Notes: generated from the letters alone by a model not told the origin. Shown: positions 23,428 through 35,816, counted from the stretch's first letter. The stretch is 64,000 nucleotides of DNA from Symbiotaphrina buchneri (GCA_001599915.1 BCIG01000002.1:868001-932000); one strand, 5' to 3'. Program-made: numbers and translations.

Positions 23428-24453
23428 CTACGGGCTCGTCTGCAGCTTATAATTTATATACCACTCTTTAACAGAACTTCGGACAAGGGTGCAAAGGGAG
23501 GGATGGATAGATTGAACCGGGAAGACGACGCTTTGTATACAATCGATGAGCTTCTGATCGGAGGTGTCTTGCAGAAGGAACGAGAGCATCAGATATTGAT
23601 GGGAAGAACATGAATGGAAGTTGTGCTCTGATCAAATACCCAAATGAATTGATCGAAAGCACGACACAAGAGCTGAAGCTCCGGATGGCTTATGTAACTC
23701 AACGACGAAATGCTTGGCGGCGGAGAGCAGCAGCTCCCAGGCTCCCAGCGGTACAGGTCCGAGTCAAGAGTGTCACGCTAAGGAAGATTAATCCTGTCCT
23801 GTGGGCTCCAGTGGTCGCTACCAAAGGTTAGGTAAGGTTAAGATAGGTAAGGTAGCCACTCACTGAGTCGTTTCCCGCTCCTGCTAATAATAATGATCCT
23901 TTAGGTATTGAGGTACTCGCCGAGCCTTCGTCGCTGCTGCTTGCTGCTGCTGCTGCTGCTACCTTCTTCCTCCCCTTCTCTCTTTCCCATCATCCGTCGC
24001 AAATCTCCTGTTCCTGCACAGCGTCGACTTAAGCTGCTGGTCGCGCTCTCCGCACCGAGCGCTTTTTCCTCCCGTTTTCATCTTTCCTCCTTCTCCTTGG
24101 CGCTCATTCTGTCAGTGTGCTGTGGCTTCTTTAAGTTCCGCAACGGTCTTCGTGCATTGCTCTATCATTCGCGTCGGATAGCCTCTGCCTTGCTGCACCT
24201 TGTCGCCATCGTCCGACCCACGAAAGCCGAATACATCTGGCCTCGAGTCCTTCCTTGATCGAATAGAAGCCCATCTGTACGGCGTTATTGGCTTTTCACT
24301 CTCTGCCGACGCATATCTGGGCTGCGTCAGGGCGCCTCTGCTAGGTCCTTCCGCTGCATCTGTTCGAGTACCATCTGCGAATACCCGCGCTCCCGGGACG
24401 CATATCTGTGACCGACGCATAGTGTAGCGGTTATATCCATTCGCATTCCGGAT
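23428..24453. other. Divergent promoter region of the MED2-like gene and PUB1
   Basis: This is a shared upstream region. It includes a cluster of AGGTAAGG-type motifs (23826-23860), a GCT trinucleotide run (about 23931-23961) and a long CT-rich stretch (23960-24110) that looks like PUB1 leader. No separate gene is supported. Confidence 0.5.
23931..23961. repeat. GCT/CTG trinucleotide microsatellite
   Basis: A run of about ten GCT units, interrupted once, lies in the probable 5' leader of PUB1. Confidence 0.8.
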
Positions 24454-26334
24454 ATGGCAGAGAACGCTCCTCCGTCGGCATCGTCGACTATGTCAATGGC
24501 TCCACAGCCATCTGTTGGGGCACCTGGCCAACAGGCATATGACAACGGTGCTGCTGGACATGATCTGTCAGCCCAGGGACATCAACCTCATATGCCTCCG
24601 CCGCCGCTCCCGCCCGTCATAATCCCGCAAAATACGAATCCGATCCCAACGGCCATTACATCTCCAGGGGGCGCCATGTCCCCCGGCAGTGCCGTCCGTC
24701 GTGCCGCCCCTGAGCCGAACAAGCGGGCGCTCTATGTCGGGGGCCTCGATCCTAGGGTGACGGAGGATGTACTGAGGCAGATATTCGAAACCACTGGACA
24801 TGTGCAAAGTGTCAAGATTATCCCTGACAAGAATGTAGGTCTGGCTCGTTCTCGGTTCTCTACTGCGGTCTGTTGTCCGCGCCACCTTTCACCTTCTACA
24901 TTCACTTGGTGAGGAGTCAGATTCTACTGGCCTTGCGCGTTAACAGTGAATGGTCGCTTGCCGGCTGCTTGCTTCATGCAGCTTCCCTCCCACCTCGTCC
25001 CCCACCTCACTTACTTCATCTTATTCAACCTTTTAAAATACACACTCACGGCTGATAAAGTCGCAGTTCCATAGCAAAGGGTTCAACTACGGGTTCGTTG
25101 AATACGACGATCCAGGTGCGGCCGAGCGTGCGATGGCAACCCTGAATGGGCGACGGATCCACCAGGCTGTAAGCCACTATGGCGAGTGTAACGGTGAAGG
25201 GCATGTTTGCTGACCAGGAACAGGAAATTCGAGTCAACTGGGCCTATCAGTCTAACAGCTCCAACAAAGAGGATACTTCCAACCATTTCCACATATTTGT
25301 TGGAGATCTTTCAAATGAAGTCAACGATGAGGTCCTCCTGCAAGCCTTTTCCGCTTTCGGCTCTGTCTCTGAAGCTCGTGTTATGTGGGACATGAAGACT
25401 GGTCGTTCCCGCGGATATGGATTTGTTGCCTTCCGTGAACGCGCGGATGCCGAGAAAGCCCTGACATCGATGGACGGCGAATGGCTTGGCTCGCGTGCTA
25501 TTCGTTGCAACTGGGCGAACCAGAAGGGCCAACCTTCCGTAACACAGCAAGCTACGATGGCTGCAATGGGTATGACGCCCACCACACCTTATGGACACCA
25601 TCATTTTCCTACCCATGGTGTTCAGAGCTACGATATGGTGGTCGCGCAAACTCCTGGATGGCAGACGACCTGTTACGTTGGTAACTTGACACCCTATACC
25701 ACTCAAAACGACCTTGTGCCTCTTTTCCAAAATTTCGGATATGTGGTGGAGACAAGATTCCAAGCAGACCGTGGCTTTGCCTTTGTGAAAATGGATACAC
25801 ACGAGAACGCTGCGATGGCCATCTGTCAACTCTCTGGATACAACGTCAATGGGCGGCCGTTGAAGTGCAGTGTAAGAGACCTCATTAGCCTGCCAACAGA
25901 GTGAAGTGATGCTGACCAGTACAGTGGGGTAAGGATCGTCCGCCAACCGGTCAGTTTGATGGCTTCTCCCCTCAGCAGCCGCAATCTGCTGGCTTCGGCC
26001 CTCAAACGCCCAGCGCATACTTCCCGCAGTACGGTGGACCTACTGGTCCGATGACTCCTCAAGGTATATTCTGCGCTTCTGATCCCTATAGTTTGGTGAA
26101 ACATCAATTGATGCATGTATAGGTCCAAGCCCTGGCGGTCAACGCTGGGATCAGCCTCAAGGAGGGTTCGGAGGGCCACAGATGGGCGCTGCGCCTCCCA
26201 TGGCCGCTCCAGCATATCCTCAGATGCCTGGTAGTGCCGGTTGTTATGGACGTGGTAATCCGACTCCTGGCGGACAATGGGCCCAGCCTGGTCCTGGTGC
26301 CTATGGAGGGACCTATGGCGGATACCAGGGCTGA
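24454..26334 (+). CDS. PUB1: Pub1/TIA-1-type poly(A)+ RNA-binding protein with three RRMs
   Basis: Exons are 24454-24834, 25067-25168, 25224-25871, 25925-26063 and 26123-26334. All joins keep frame, and the second acceptor is placed after GAACAG so that the product reads RRIHQAEIRVNWAYQ. Domains: a Pro/Gln-rich N-terminus; RRM1 from ALYVGGLDPRVTED, split by the first intron; RRM2 from HIFVGDLSNEVNDE with RNP1 RGYGFVAF; RRM3 from CYVGNLTPYTTQND with RNP1 RGFAFVKM; and a Gly/Pro/Gln-rich tail. Relatives bind U-rich and poly(A) RNA, stabilise mRNAs and join stress granules. The first intron is 232 bp, several times longer than the others, and splits RRM1. A CT-rich leader and a GCT repeat precede the gene. 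The family call is firm. Confidence 0.95.
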
Positions 26335-27374
26335 GTTGCACCAGACTTTTTTCAGCAAGTCATCGTCCACACGCATTGAGATTCGAGGATGGTTTTGGAT
26401 ACTCTGTTACAATCGATACACCCGTCCGCGTTTGCCGCCATCCGATGTTTGTCACAGTGTCCCTAATGGATGTCTTCTGGGGGTTCTGACCTTGTGGTGG
26501 AAAAGTCGATCAGTCATCTCTACTATTGTTTCTGCACTTGCTTGCTGATGTCACATTTCCTAGTCGTGATTCATAATAGTCAACTCATCGCTCGCAGATT
26601 GATTCGTTCTAATTCTCTCCTTCGTAGTTCCCTTGTTTTGGCCAGTATTCCTCCCACTTACAGCGTCGAGAAATTGTTTCCTCTAACGAGACCTACGAAT
26701 CTGCTATTTACAAACCATCAGCGTCCGTTTCTCAAAGAAGCCATCTCCATTCATATCGTTGATGGCATAGGCCATGGTGGACGTGGGAATGCTCCTTGTA
26801 CTCCTCGTCTTCCTTTGATGCGCTGTTGTTGAGCTGAGATATTGAAAATTCCGCATTTTGCAGCATTGTCATATACCCTTCCGAACGTCTCTGGGTCACA
26901 TTGGCGTCGGAGTATAAGCAGCGAGAACTGTTACGGCCAGAAATTGTATGCATCAAAGAAGCTTATAACAATAATCTGAAACCCGCACGGCGTGCTAGGT
27001 CTTGTATTCACGCGGACACTGTGAGGAAAGTAGGAAAAGGCATTGTGTAGTGGATTATAGGGCCCCGTTCTTCATTTACCCAGGTAGGTCCCCTCAATTA
27101 CCCCTGACTCTCCCGTCCGCCTGCGACTGGGTTCCATGTAGCTTGATGAGTCAGCCGGATCATTGTGTCTGTGTGGTCGGACCCCTAAGGCTTCCATCAA
27201 ACGCTGCTAGGTTGGAGATAACGCCTTTTTTGCGCTATGCCACGCTCGGCCAAACAGCAAGAGGGAAGGAAGGGGCTCACGGAGGTTGCATCACTTGACT
27301 CCCAACAGACACGCTCATCGCTTCAGAACTCATCCTCAATCTGTGTTTGCGCTTCTTCGTTTCTGATCTAATGT
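26335..27374. other. Intergenic region between PUB1 and PIF1
   Basis: About 1 kb holding the PUB1 3' UTR (T-rich, 26500-26720) and the PIF1 upstream region. The frames at 26470-26832 and 27002-27298 show nothing recognisable. Confidence 0.5.
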
Positions 27375-30152
27375 ATGCCGCCCGGTTGTAAGTCGATACC
27401 TGGTCGCTGGTGCGCGTCGAACGTCTCGGCTGCGCGTCAGTGGAGCGCGTGTTTCCTTCCATCTCCAGTTGTATCTCCGTCACTGGCCCTCACCGCGAAC
27501 GTCAACCCTGGACACACCATCCAGAGCCAATTGCGACCGATAGGGATTCGAAAGGCGAGCATGTTCAACAGAGCAGTGCAAAGCCACCAGTCGGCCTCTG
27601 GGAAATCAGCGCAGCCACTACGCCAACAGACCTTCACACCACACCGCAACGCACCTTGGTCAGATAACGGCACCGCGACATACAAACCTCCGCACCCCAT
27701 CCCAGACGCGAGAGCGCCGTTTAAACCAAGCTCGTCGGCGGTGGTTAATGGCCCACCTGTAGCAAGCTTTGTTTCGGGAAATGTAGGAACGAAGAAGAGT
27801 CATTCCGGTGTCCATGGATTTCCTACGGCATTGCATAAGGATGATTCTTTCAGAGAGGAGGTGCAAGCTCTAAAAAGCACAGGAGTTATGACTTCCTCCA
27901 GTGTACCGGAAATCACAAGCCTGCATGATGCTGTTTACTTCGACGAGAACGACTTCGAGAACGACTCGGATCTTGATCTTTCTGCGGAATACTTCGCGCC
28001 TAAGACTTTGAAAGAAGCCCTCACTGCACCGAAGGCCCCTCCAAGAGCATCAGCGCCGCTGTCCAATTCGAAATCACGACATCTTTCACCACCTCCAGCA
28101 CCAACAACTGCTTCTATTGCCATCTCCCCAGAGCTATCGAGCAGTGCTCCTATTCCTTGGTCTTCTTCTCCTGCGGAACACAAGAAGACTCCTCCCAACG
28201 CAGGGTTACTCCAGAGACAAGCGCCAAGTGGTGAGTTTGTACATCCAAAGAGACCTAGTCCGCCCCAAGAGCCCGATTCGCGCCCGGGAAAACGGCGCAC
28301 CTTGCCATGGCTTGAGGAGAATGCCAAAACCTCACCACCCGGCAGAGAGAACGTTCCTTCTATCCCGAATAACACCCCAAGGAATCCAACCCCGTTATGG
28401 AACAAAACCTACAGTGCTGTCAAGGAGGAACAGAAGCGGATGAAGAAGGCTAAACGGCCTGCAAATTCTGACCAGCAAACCGGCGTTTCAAGACGCAAGG
28501 TCAAAGTTGATTTCGTGCAACTGAGTCAAGAGCAGAAGAATGTCCTGGATTTGGTGGTTAACAAAGAGAAAAGTGTCTTTTTCACCGGTTCGGCCGGCAC
28601 TGGAAAGTCCGTCCTCCTTCGTCAGATTATCGCCGAACTGCGGCGCAAGCATGCGCGTGATCCAGACAGGGTGGCTGTAACTGCTTCGACTGGTCTGGCC
28701 GCTTGCAATATTGGGGGCGTAACGCTCCATAGTTTTGGTGGCATTGGCTTGGGTAAGGAAGCGGTACCAGAACTTGTGAAGAAGATCAAGAAGAACCCCA
28801 AAGCCAAGACACGATGGCTACGTACTAAATTCCTCATCATTGACGAAATCTCCATGGTTGACGGAGATCTTTTCGATAAGCTAGAAGGCATTGCTCGACA
28901 GATTCGCAATAACGGCCGTCCTTTTGGTGGAATTAAACTTGTGGTTACAGGAGATTTCTTTCAGCTGCCGCCAGTTCCGGATTCTGGGAAGATCGCGAAA
29001 TTTGCTTTTGACGCAGGGACATGGAAGCTTGGAATCGATCATACCATTGGTCTTACACATGTGTTCCGACAAAAGGATCCCGGTGCGCACATCCTACCCC
29101 CTTTTCTGATCAACCCTAATAGCCGCGCAGTGTTTGCAAGGATGCTGAATGAAATGCGGATCGGAAAACTTACCCAGGAGTCTATTGCTACGTTCAAATC
29201 CTTGAGTAGACCGATCAACTACGATGACGGTGTGCAGGCTACCGAGCTGTATGTTGAACTCCTTACAACCTTTCACCTATGATAATGCTAACCGAATTCA
29301 AGGTTTCCCACAAGAACCGAGGTCGACAGAGCTAACACCACAAGGATGACAAGTCTAAGTGGTCCGACTCAAATCTTCACGGCTATGGATGGCGGTACCA
29401 TTACGGATATAAAGATGAGAGACAAACTTCTGTCAAACTGCATGGCTCCGATCCGACTGGAACTGAGGAAAGGCTCTCAAGTCATGCTCATTAAAAACAT
29501 TGACGAGTCACTGGTCAACGGCTCCCTGGGACTCGTTGTAGGCTTCATGGATGACAAATCCTACACGTACAGAGAAGAGAATGGGGATGACACCGAGGAT
29601 CTCGGTGCCGATGATGACGCATTGAAACTTTTCAAAAAGAAGATGGAAAAGTTACGGAACGGCGAAGGTCAGGGCAGGCTCTGGCCACTCGTGCGCTTTC
29701 AACTGGCAGACGGTACTTCACGGGAGCTGCTCTGTCAACCAGAGTCATGGAAAATCGAGCTGCCAAACGGTGAGGTACAGGCCTCCCGGTCTCAGGTACC
29801 TCTTATACTTGCCTGGGCACTATCCATACACAAAGCTCAAGGACAGACACTGGAGCGGGTTAAGGTCGACCTTGGGAAGGTCTTTGAAAAGGGTCAAGCA
29901 TACGTAGCTCTGAGCAGAGCTACACGTCAAGATGGGCTACAAGTCTTGAACTTCGACCCTCGGAAGGTCATGGCGCATCCAACGGTGACGAGGTTCTACA
30001 ACGATCTGTATACCGTTGATGAGGCTCTCGCCGGCACGGCCTCCAACAAAGGTAATTATAGTGCTGATACTGGACGAGGCAGATCAGCAGCGAGACGAGA
30101 CATAGTCGAGATTGACGAGGAGGAGGAGGCTATGATGTCTGCTTATGCTTGA
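27375..30152 (+). CDS. PIF1: Pif1-family 5'-3' DNA helicase
   Basis: Helicase that maintains mitochondrial DNA, telomeres and G-quadruplex regions in relatives. Exons are 27375-29082, 29131-29248 and 29303-30152, giving 891 residues. The 48-bp intron 29083-29130 is inferred from family conservation ([15 protein letters not shown] after splicing). The 54-bp intron at 29249-29302 has a GCTAAC branch. Motifs: Walker [11 protein letters not shown], Walker [41 protein letters not shown] and YVALSRAT. The N-terminal 380 residues are disordered. The first 62 residues contain no Asp or Glu and several Arg/Lys, like a mitochondrial presequence, and end at a second in-frame ATG (MFNRAVQ). The arrangement mirrors yeast PIF1, which uses two starts for mitochondrial and nuclear forms. 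Confidence 0.94.
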
Positions 30153-30789
30153 GCTGTTCTGCAGGTTTCTCTCCATCAACCCGGCGCAGATGATTGGCGA
30201 GGCAAACTGACGTTTATTCCTTTCGTGGGCGATGGGTTACAATGTTTATAGGGGCGTTTGGGCGGAGAGACTTGCCTCCTACTTGACTTTACGTGAGGTA
30301 TGGCTTCCTATCAGGCCATGTATAGAGATCATGCCACATAGAAACAGCCTCTCCATGGGCGATCTACTCTACTATGTACGATTACTCTCGTAGTTCCCGA
30401 CCCTTGATGGGCTTTAAAACATAGTCGAGCCTGTCAACGAGCCACCCAGGTATGCCATTGCCGGTGTTCTCTGGAGATATTCTGGCATCCAAGGCCACCA
30501 CAGAAGATATCAACTTCATTCCCTTGCATCTAATTTCTAGAGAAGGACAGTAAACGCCACTCCTTCCTGGTTTTGTTGTTGGCTACCTAGGTAGGTAGCT
30601 GTCACAAACTACCGGCGTCGAGAACACCGACGCATCGCGTGCGGAATTTCCAAGCTCTTTGCCGAAAACGGCAATCTGAAAAACGACCACCGACCACCAC
30701 TTACCGTTGGGCAAGAATCACACCAGGACAGGAAGTTCGTTGCGGGCGATCACGCACTGGATGCAGCACTCGAGGCTCATCTAGTAGTT
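30153..30789. other. Intergenic region between PIF1 and EDC3
   Basis: 637 bp with no gene. It contains a CTACCTAGGTAGGTAG block at about 30584-30599 of the recurrent GGTA-motif type, then the EDC3 leader. Confidence 0.5.
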
Positions 30790-33084
30790 ATGGCTTCCGA
30801 GTTCATCGGCTTGACGGTTCTGGTTACCCTCAAGCTTCCTTCGAATGCGCAAGTGCAAGGTCTCGTTGCAGACGTTGTTGGCCAGCAGTTAACTTTGCGG
30901 GATGGTATGCAATGCGATCTCCTTCAGTGGACCAATGGATGGAACTGACTTCGGCTTCGAATAGTAATCTTCCCCCAGACGGGCCATCGCCTTCCCGAAT
31001 ACCGGGTCGAGGGCTCTCATATCGCGGACCTCGAAATCACCCCGCATCTAACGGGTCCAACAACTCAAAACCCTGCCATCCCAATCCCACCGCCAGTGAG
31101 TCATGGGACTCACCCTCGGCATGCATCCGCAGGTCACCAATCCGGGCTGAGACCGCCTCAGCCCGCGGTAAAACAACCCTTTGTTGATCCCGCCATCCTC
31201 AGCGTGGGCAGGCAACCTGCAACGAGCGCGGAAACCGCTCCAACCATATCGCCCGCGGTCGCTGGACAATACTCAACCGTTGCTTCGATGACACCGTTGA
31301 ACACTGCAGAACCGCAAAATGGGACCATAGATATCGCCGCATTATCTGGCCTCACCTTCGATGGGGTTGATTCACGGCTTACTTCTGCTATTGCCGCAAC
31401 ATTGAGCATGACAGAGGATGCTCCCCTAGCACAGTCTCAGAAAGCGACGAAACGGAGCAGGAGAGGGGCCCGCGGTAGAATTCAGCGTGAGGCGGCAGCA
31501 GAACCTCAGGCTGTGGAACTGGAGGGCAACGGCGGACCTTTTCAATTATCTGAGGAACCAGAGAGTCTGCTCAAACCTATTACGGGTGCAGTTGGTGGTC
31601 TCATTGGGAAGAAGGCAGTGAAGGCTTTAGGGCGCAAGGAACGGACCCGTCATGCGGCAATCGAGGAGACGGATGGCTGGGCAACCGGGGATGCCGCAGA
31701 TGTTCAAGGATTGCCCGAATTTGACTTCCAGGAGAATCTGTTGAAGTTCGACAAGAGATCTGTGTTCGAAGAGATCAGGAATGGAGACACTACCGCTGAT
31801 GAAGATCGACTGGTCAGCTTCAACCGGCTGTCGCAAGCTAGACCAGGCACAGCTGGGGGAAAGAATCTCCATGCTACGGAAATGGTTCTCGAGCGATCTA
31901 GGACAAATGGGACGAATGATTGGAAGAGCGAAGCCGGCGAGACAGAAAGTGACACTACCGAGGCCTTTGAAAGCGGGAGAAGTTCACGGAGAACCATGTC
32001 TCGTGCATCAACAAGGCTACCGTCACGAAAGGGGAGTGCTGTTGGGTCTGCCAGTCATACTCTCCAACATCCATATACTACTCCTAGGCCTGGAAAGTCC
32101 ACACATTCGCCTTCGCCGTTGGCTGGCTCTACGCCTTCTTCCAAACCATCGTTGAGAATGGTAGGGACTAATCGTCCATGCCCGTGTGTCAGCCCGTTAC
32201 AGATGCTTGACATCGAACAGATAGCGACATCAGAACTAGGCCTTACAGAAGAAATTTTGACGGAGAATGCGGCCCGTGGCATTGCTCAAGTAGGACTGTC
32301 AGTCCTAAACTCAGGTGGCCACCGGCTAGGAAAGCAGAACCATAACGCTCTACCTGTGGTAGTAGTATTGGCTGGAAACAATAAGAGTGGCGCAAGAGCA
32401 GTAGCGGGAGGTCGGCATTTGCGAAACCACGGCGTCCGAGTGATGATATGCCTGCTTGGATTCGAACGGGAAGAAGAGCAGTTAGAAAACACCAGGAGAC
32501 AGCTAAGCATGTTCAGGAACATAGGCGGCAAGGTGTCCAGATGGGAGGACCTTCAAGCTGATCTAAAGGCACTGGACTCACCACCGGAGCTCATCATAGA
32601 TGGACTCCTGGGCATGCACATGGCATTCGAGGACTTAAGGACAGATGATCAAGCTGTTGCGTTCGATCTAATCAAATGGGCAAACAAGTCCAAGGCGCCG
32701 GTAATGGCGGTGGACGTCCCTTCAGGGATCGATGGCTCCACAGGTAAGCTTGCGAGTCTCCTGCTTACGTTTCGCCTCCCCTTCTGCGATAATGATATCC
32801 CCTGCGTTATGACGTTACTGACCGGAAATTATACAGGCGAAATTTCGTCCTTTGACTCCCAGATCCTATATATCCGTCCCAAATTCATCGTCTCAATGGG
32901 GGCCCCGAAGACGGGCGTACTCAACGCCCTCATATCTGGGGAAGGTCATGACTGGCAGCTATCTGTAGCCGACATAGGCATCGGCAATACCGCCTGGAGG
33001 AAGTATGGCACCCGAAGGAGACATGGGGTGGAGTTTGCGAGTGAATGGGTTGTTGCTCTAAGATATCAGGGAGGCGTCCAGTGA
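30790..33084 (+). CDS. EDC3: Edc3, enhancer of mRNA decapping
   Basis: Scaffold of P-bodies that binds Dcp2 and stimulates decapping. Exons are 30790-30904, 30965-32743 and 32837-33084, giving 713 residues. The N-terminal Lsm domain starts at once (MASEFIGLTVLVTLKLPSN) and is completed after intron 1 (TLRDVIFPQTGHRLPEYRVEG). A disordered linker leads to the FDF motif region (EFDFQENLLKFDKRSVFEEI, about residues 280-300). The C-terminal YjeF_N-type Rossmann domain begins near CVSPLQMLDIEQIA and contains VVVVLAGNNKSGARA and AVDVPSGIDGSTGEISSF, the last spanning intron 2. Both introns have consensus ends. Intron 2 is 93 bp, free of stops and a multiple of three. The start ATG is fixed by Lsm conservation. 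Confidence 0.94.
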
Positions 33085-33487
33085 TTGGTCCTCTGTCAGG
33101 ATTGTTTGGAGTTGGTGTACTACTATATTGCTCGTCTTTCACTGCTTTACATTGTAACACTATCATGGGGTGGCAGGTTTCTAGGAAAAGCAAATATATG
33201 TCGGTAGGAGTTTTTCTTGGTGGGCTCGAATAGAAAGTGTCAGTGAAATTCTAGATGCAGGTCCTTATACACCTGTACAGGTTCATAGGCTATCGGTATT
33301 GATCGAGGTGAGCCGGCGATTCCAAGCGCAGAGGCCTCTCACCACTAGCCCCTTTCCGACTGAGCTTTTGGATCATCGTCACACCTTGTCGACGGAACTT
33401 GCCGGCGCATCTCGAAATATTCCAATACGCTCTCCCTCCACTCGGTCGTCTGTGACGCAAATAGTTTTGAAGGGACTCCAGCTCATC
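33085..33487. other. Short intergenic spacer between EDC3 and the cyclophilin gene
   Basis: About 400 bp holding the EDC3 3' UTR and the promoter and leader of the next gene. No coding potential was recognised. Confidence 0.45.
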
Positions 33488-35387
33488 ATGGGAAAAGGTG
33501 AGTGCACTTTGAACTTTAAGAGCTACAAGGATGCTGATGTTGCCGGTCCACAGGAACGGACAAGCTATATGTAAGAGACGGCGAACCTGAACGGTGTCAG
33601 TCTATTTGCTAAACCATCACCCACTATAGATCACGCACTCCGAATGGGCATCGGAAGATGCCTACTCCGCCAGCGCCGGCGCGGGTGTGGGGAGGCCGAA
33701 AGTTCCAGGAGCCAACTTCCGCCGACTACCCTTCAACTTCTGTGCGCTCTCCCTGCAACCCTTCTCCCATCCCGTGTGCACCGCCGACGGAACCATCTTC
33801 GACCTCACCAACATCCTCCCATGGCTGAAGAAGCACGGAACTAACCCTGTAACCGGGGCACCGCTCAAGACGAGCGAGTTGATCAAACTCAACTTCGCCA
33901 AGAACGACGAGGGCGAGTACGTGGATCCGGTGACGTACAAGGTGTTCACGGACAATACGCACATCGTGGCGCTGAGGAATACGGGCAATGTGTTTGCGGC
34001 GGACACGATCGAGCGGCTGAATTCCAAGGCCAAGAACTGGAGGGATCTGGTCAGCGATGAGGAGTTTACGCGGGCGGACATCATCACGCTGCAGGATCCG
34101 ATGAATGTCGGCCAGCGGGACCTGAGCTCGTTCAAGTACATCAAGGAGGGCACGTCCGCACTGACGGACGAGCAGCAGAGGGAGAGGAGCAAAGGCAGCG
34201 TGAACACGGACGCTCTGGGAAGCTCGGCGAAGGTGCTGAAGGCGAAAGAGGTGGTTGCGAAGGCCAGGGCAGAGCGCATCGATCCTAACCGCTCCACGTC
34301 TACCCCTGGAGCGTTGGCAAAGGCGTCTAAGAACGGTGCAAGCAAAAGCGGTACGACGACCAGCTCCGGCCGAACAGTGCCATACAACGCCGCACAACAC
34401 ACCACAGGCAAGGCCGCCGCATCTTTCACCAGCACCGGTCTAACGCCGCACACGGGGGGCGAGCGCGCGCTGCTCACGGACGAAGAGTACATGCTCAAGC
34501 CGCGGCGGGTGAAGATCAAGGGGTACGCGCGCATCTCGACCAACGTGGGCGACGTCAACGTCGAGCTGCACACCGAGTACTCGCCCAAGGCGGTGTGGAA
34601 CTTTGTGCAGCTGGCCAAGAAGGGCTACTACCGCGCCGTCCCCTTCCACCGCAACATCCGCAACTTCATGATCCAGGGCGGCGACCCCTCCGGCACCGGC
34701 AAGGGCGGCACCAGCGTCTGGGGCAAGAACTTCAATGACGAGTTCGATGGCCCGCTCGCGCATGACTCGCGCGGCGTCTTGTCCATGGCCAACAAGGGCA
34801 AGAACACAAATTCCAGCCAATTGTAAGCCTTCCCCTCTGAGACTCGTCTACTTCCATCCACTTGCCACTGACATCTGTTCTTTCCTTCCCCAACCAGCTT
34901 CATCACCTACCGGCCCGTTCCGCACCTCAACAACAAGCACACCATCTTCGGGCACGTCGTGCCGGGCGCCTCGGACGCCGTGCTGAGCGCGCTCGAGAAT
35001 GCGCCCACGGACCCGGACACGAACCGGCCCGACCCGCCGCTGATCATCGAGGACGTCGTCGTCTTCGTCGACCCCTTCGAGGAGTTTCTCAAGCAGCGTG
35101 CAGAGCGGGAAGGCGAGGAGGCCGAGGCCCGCCGCCGCAAGGAGCAGGGCGAGGATGAGGACGATACGGTGACGTGGACGGGCAAGAGGGTCAGGGGAAG
35201 GACGGGAGAGGCCGGTGCGGAGACGGCTGGGGTGGGGAAGTATCTGCACAAGGCGGTCCTGGAGAATGGAGGATCGGCGGTAGGAGCTGGGTCTGATGCG
35301 GGCTGGGACGAGGTGGGCGAGGTGGAGGAGCCGGTCAAGAAGAAGGTCAAGAGTTCGGGTGGCTTTGGGAATTTCGATAACTGGTAG
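33488..35387 (+). CDS. cyp8: U-box cyclophilin-type peptidyl-prolyl isomerase (PPIL2/Cyp8)
   Basis: Nuclear proline isomerase with an E3-like U-box; orthologues associate with the spliceosome. Exons are 33488-33497 (10 nt), 33554-33570 (17 nt), 33630-34822 and 34898-35387, giving 569 residues. The two tiny 5' exons supply MGKGTDKLY, followed by ITHSEWASEDAY, which is the conserved PPIL2 start. The U-box lies at about residues 40-110 (CALSLQPFSHPVCTADGTIF, LPWLKKHGTNPVTGAPL). The cyclophilin domain lies at about residues 310-465 (GDVNVELHTEYSPKAVWNF, FHRNIRNFMIQGGDPSGTG, VLSMANKGKNTNSSQFFIT, split by the last intron). The tail is acidic and Arg/Lys-rich. The coding sequence is markedly GC-rich compared with EDC3 just upstream. 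Confidence 0.94.
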
Positions 35388-35816
35388 GATGGGCATCAGT
35401 TGTGATTTTTGCATTGGCTGGGTGGGCTGGCGTTGGAGTGTAAGGGTTCAATTACGGGAGACATGGGACAGCATCTTGTGATGGTCAGACAGAAGGTGCA
35501 TGCAGCATGATTACATCAAGCTAATGATGGAAGCGATCTTGACGTCAAAAGGCTTCATTACAGGCCGTAACAATGAGATATGGTCATGCCCTTTCACGAT
35601 CTATACGTGAAGCGAAAAGAAAGTCGTAGCCTCATGTCCAAAAGGCAAGAAACGATATGCCAGCCGTGAGAAGCATCAACACATCCGTTGACCGAAAGGC
35701 TGACGGAGAGAGAAATCAGAAAACCGCCCTTCCACCATATCCAATTTCCTCAACCGAGACCAAGAACTTATCAACAAAAAAGGCCGGTCGGCATGGAGTC
35801 AATGACTGTAATCCTC
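35388..35816. other. Convergent 3' spacer
   Basis: About 430 bp between convergent genes, presumably 3' UTRs. Nothing else was recognised. Confidence 0.45.

Noticed and set aside
33662-34618. 318-codon minus-strand frame opposite the cyclophilin gene
   Set aside because: Antisense shadow in GC-rich coding DNA; the plus strand has a clear U-box/cyclophilin protein.
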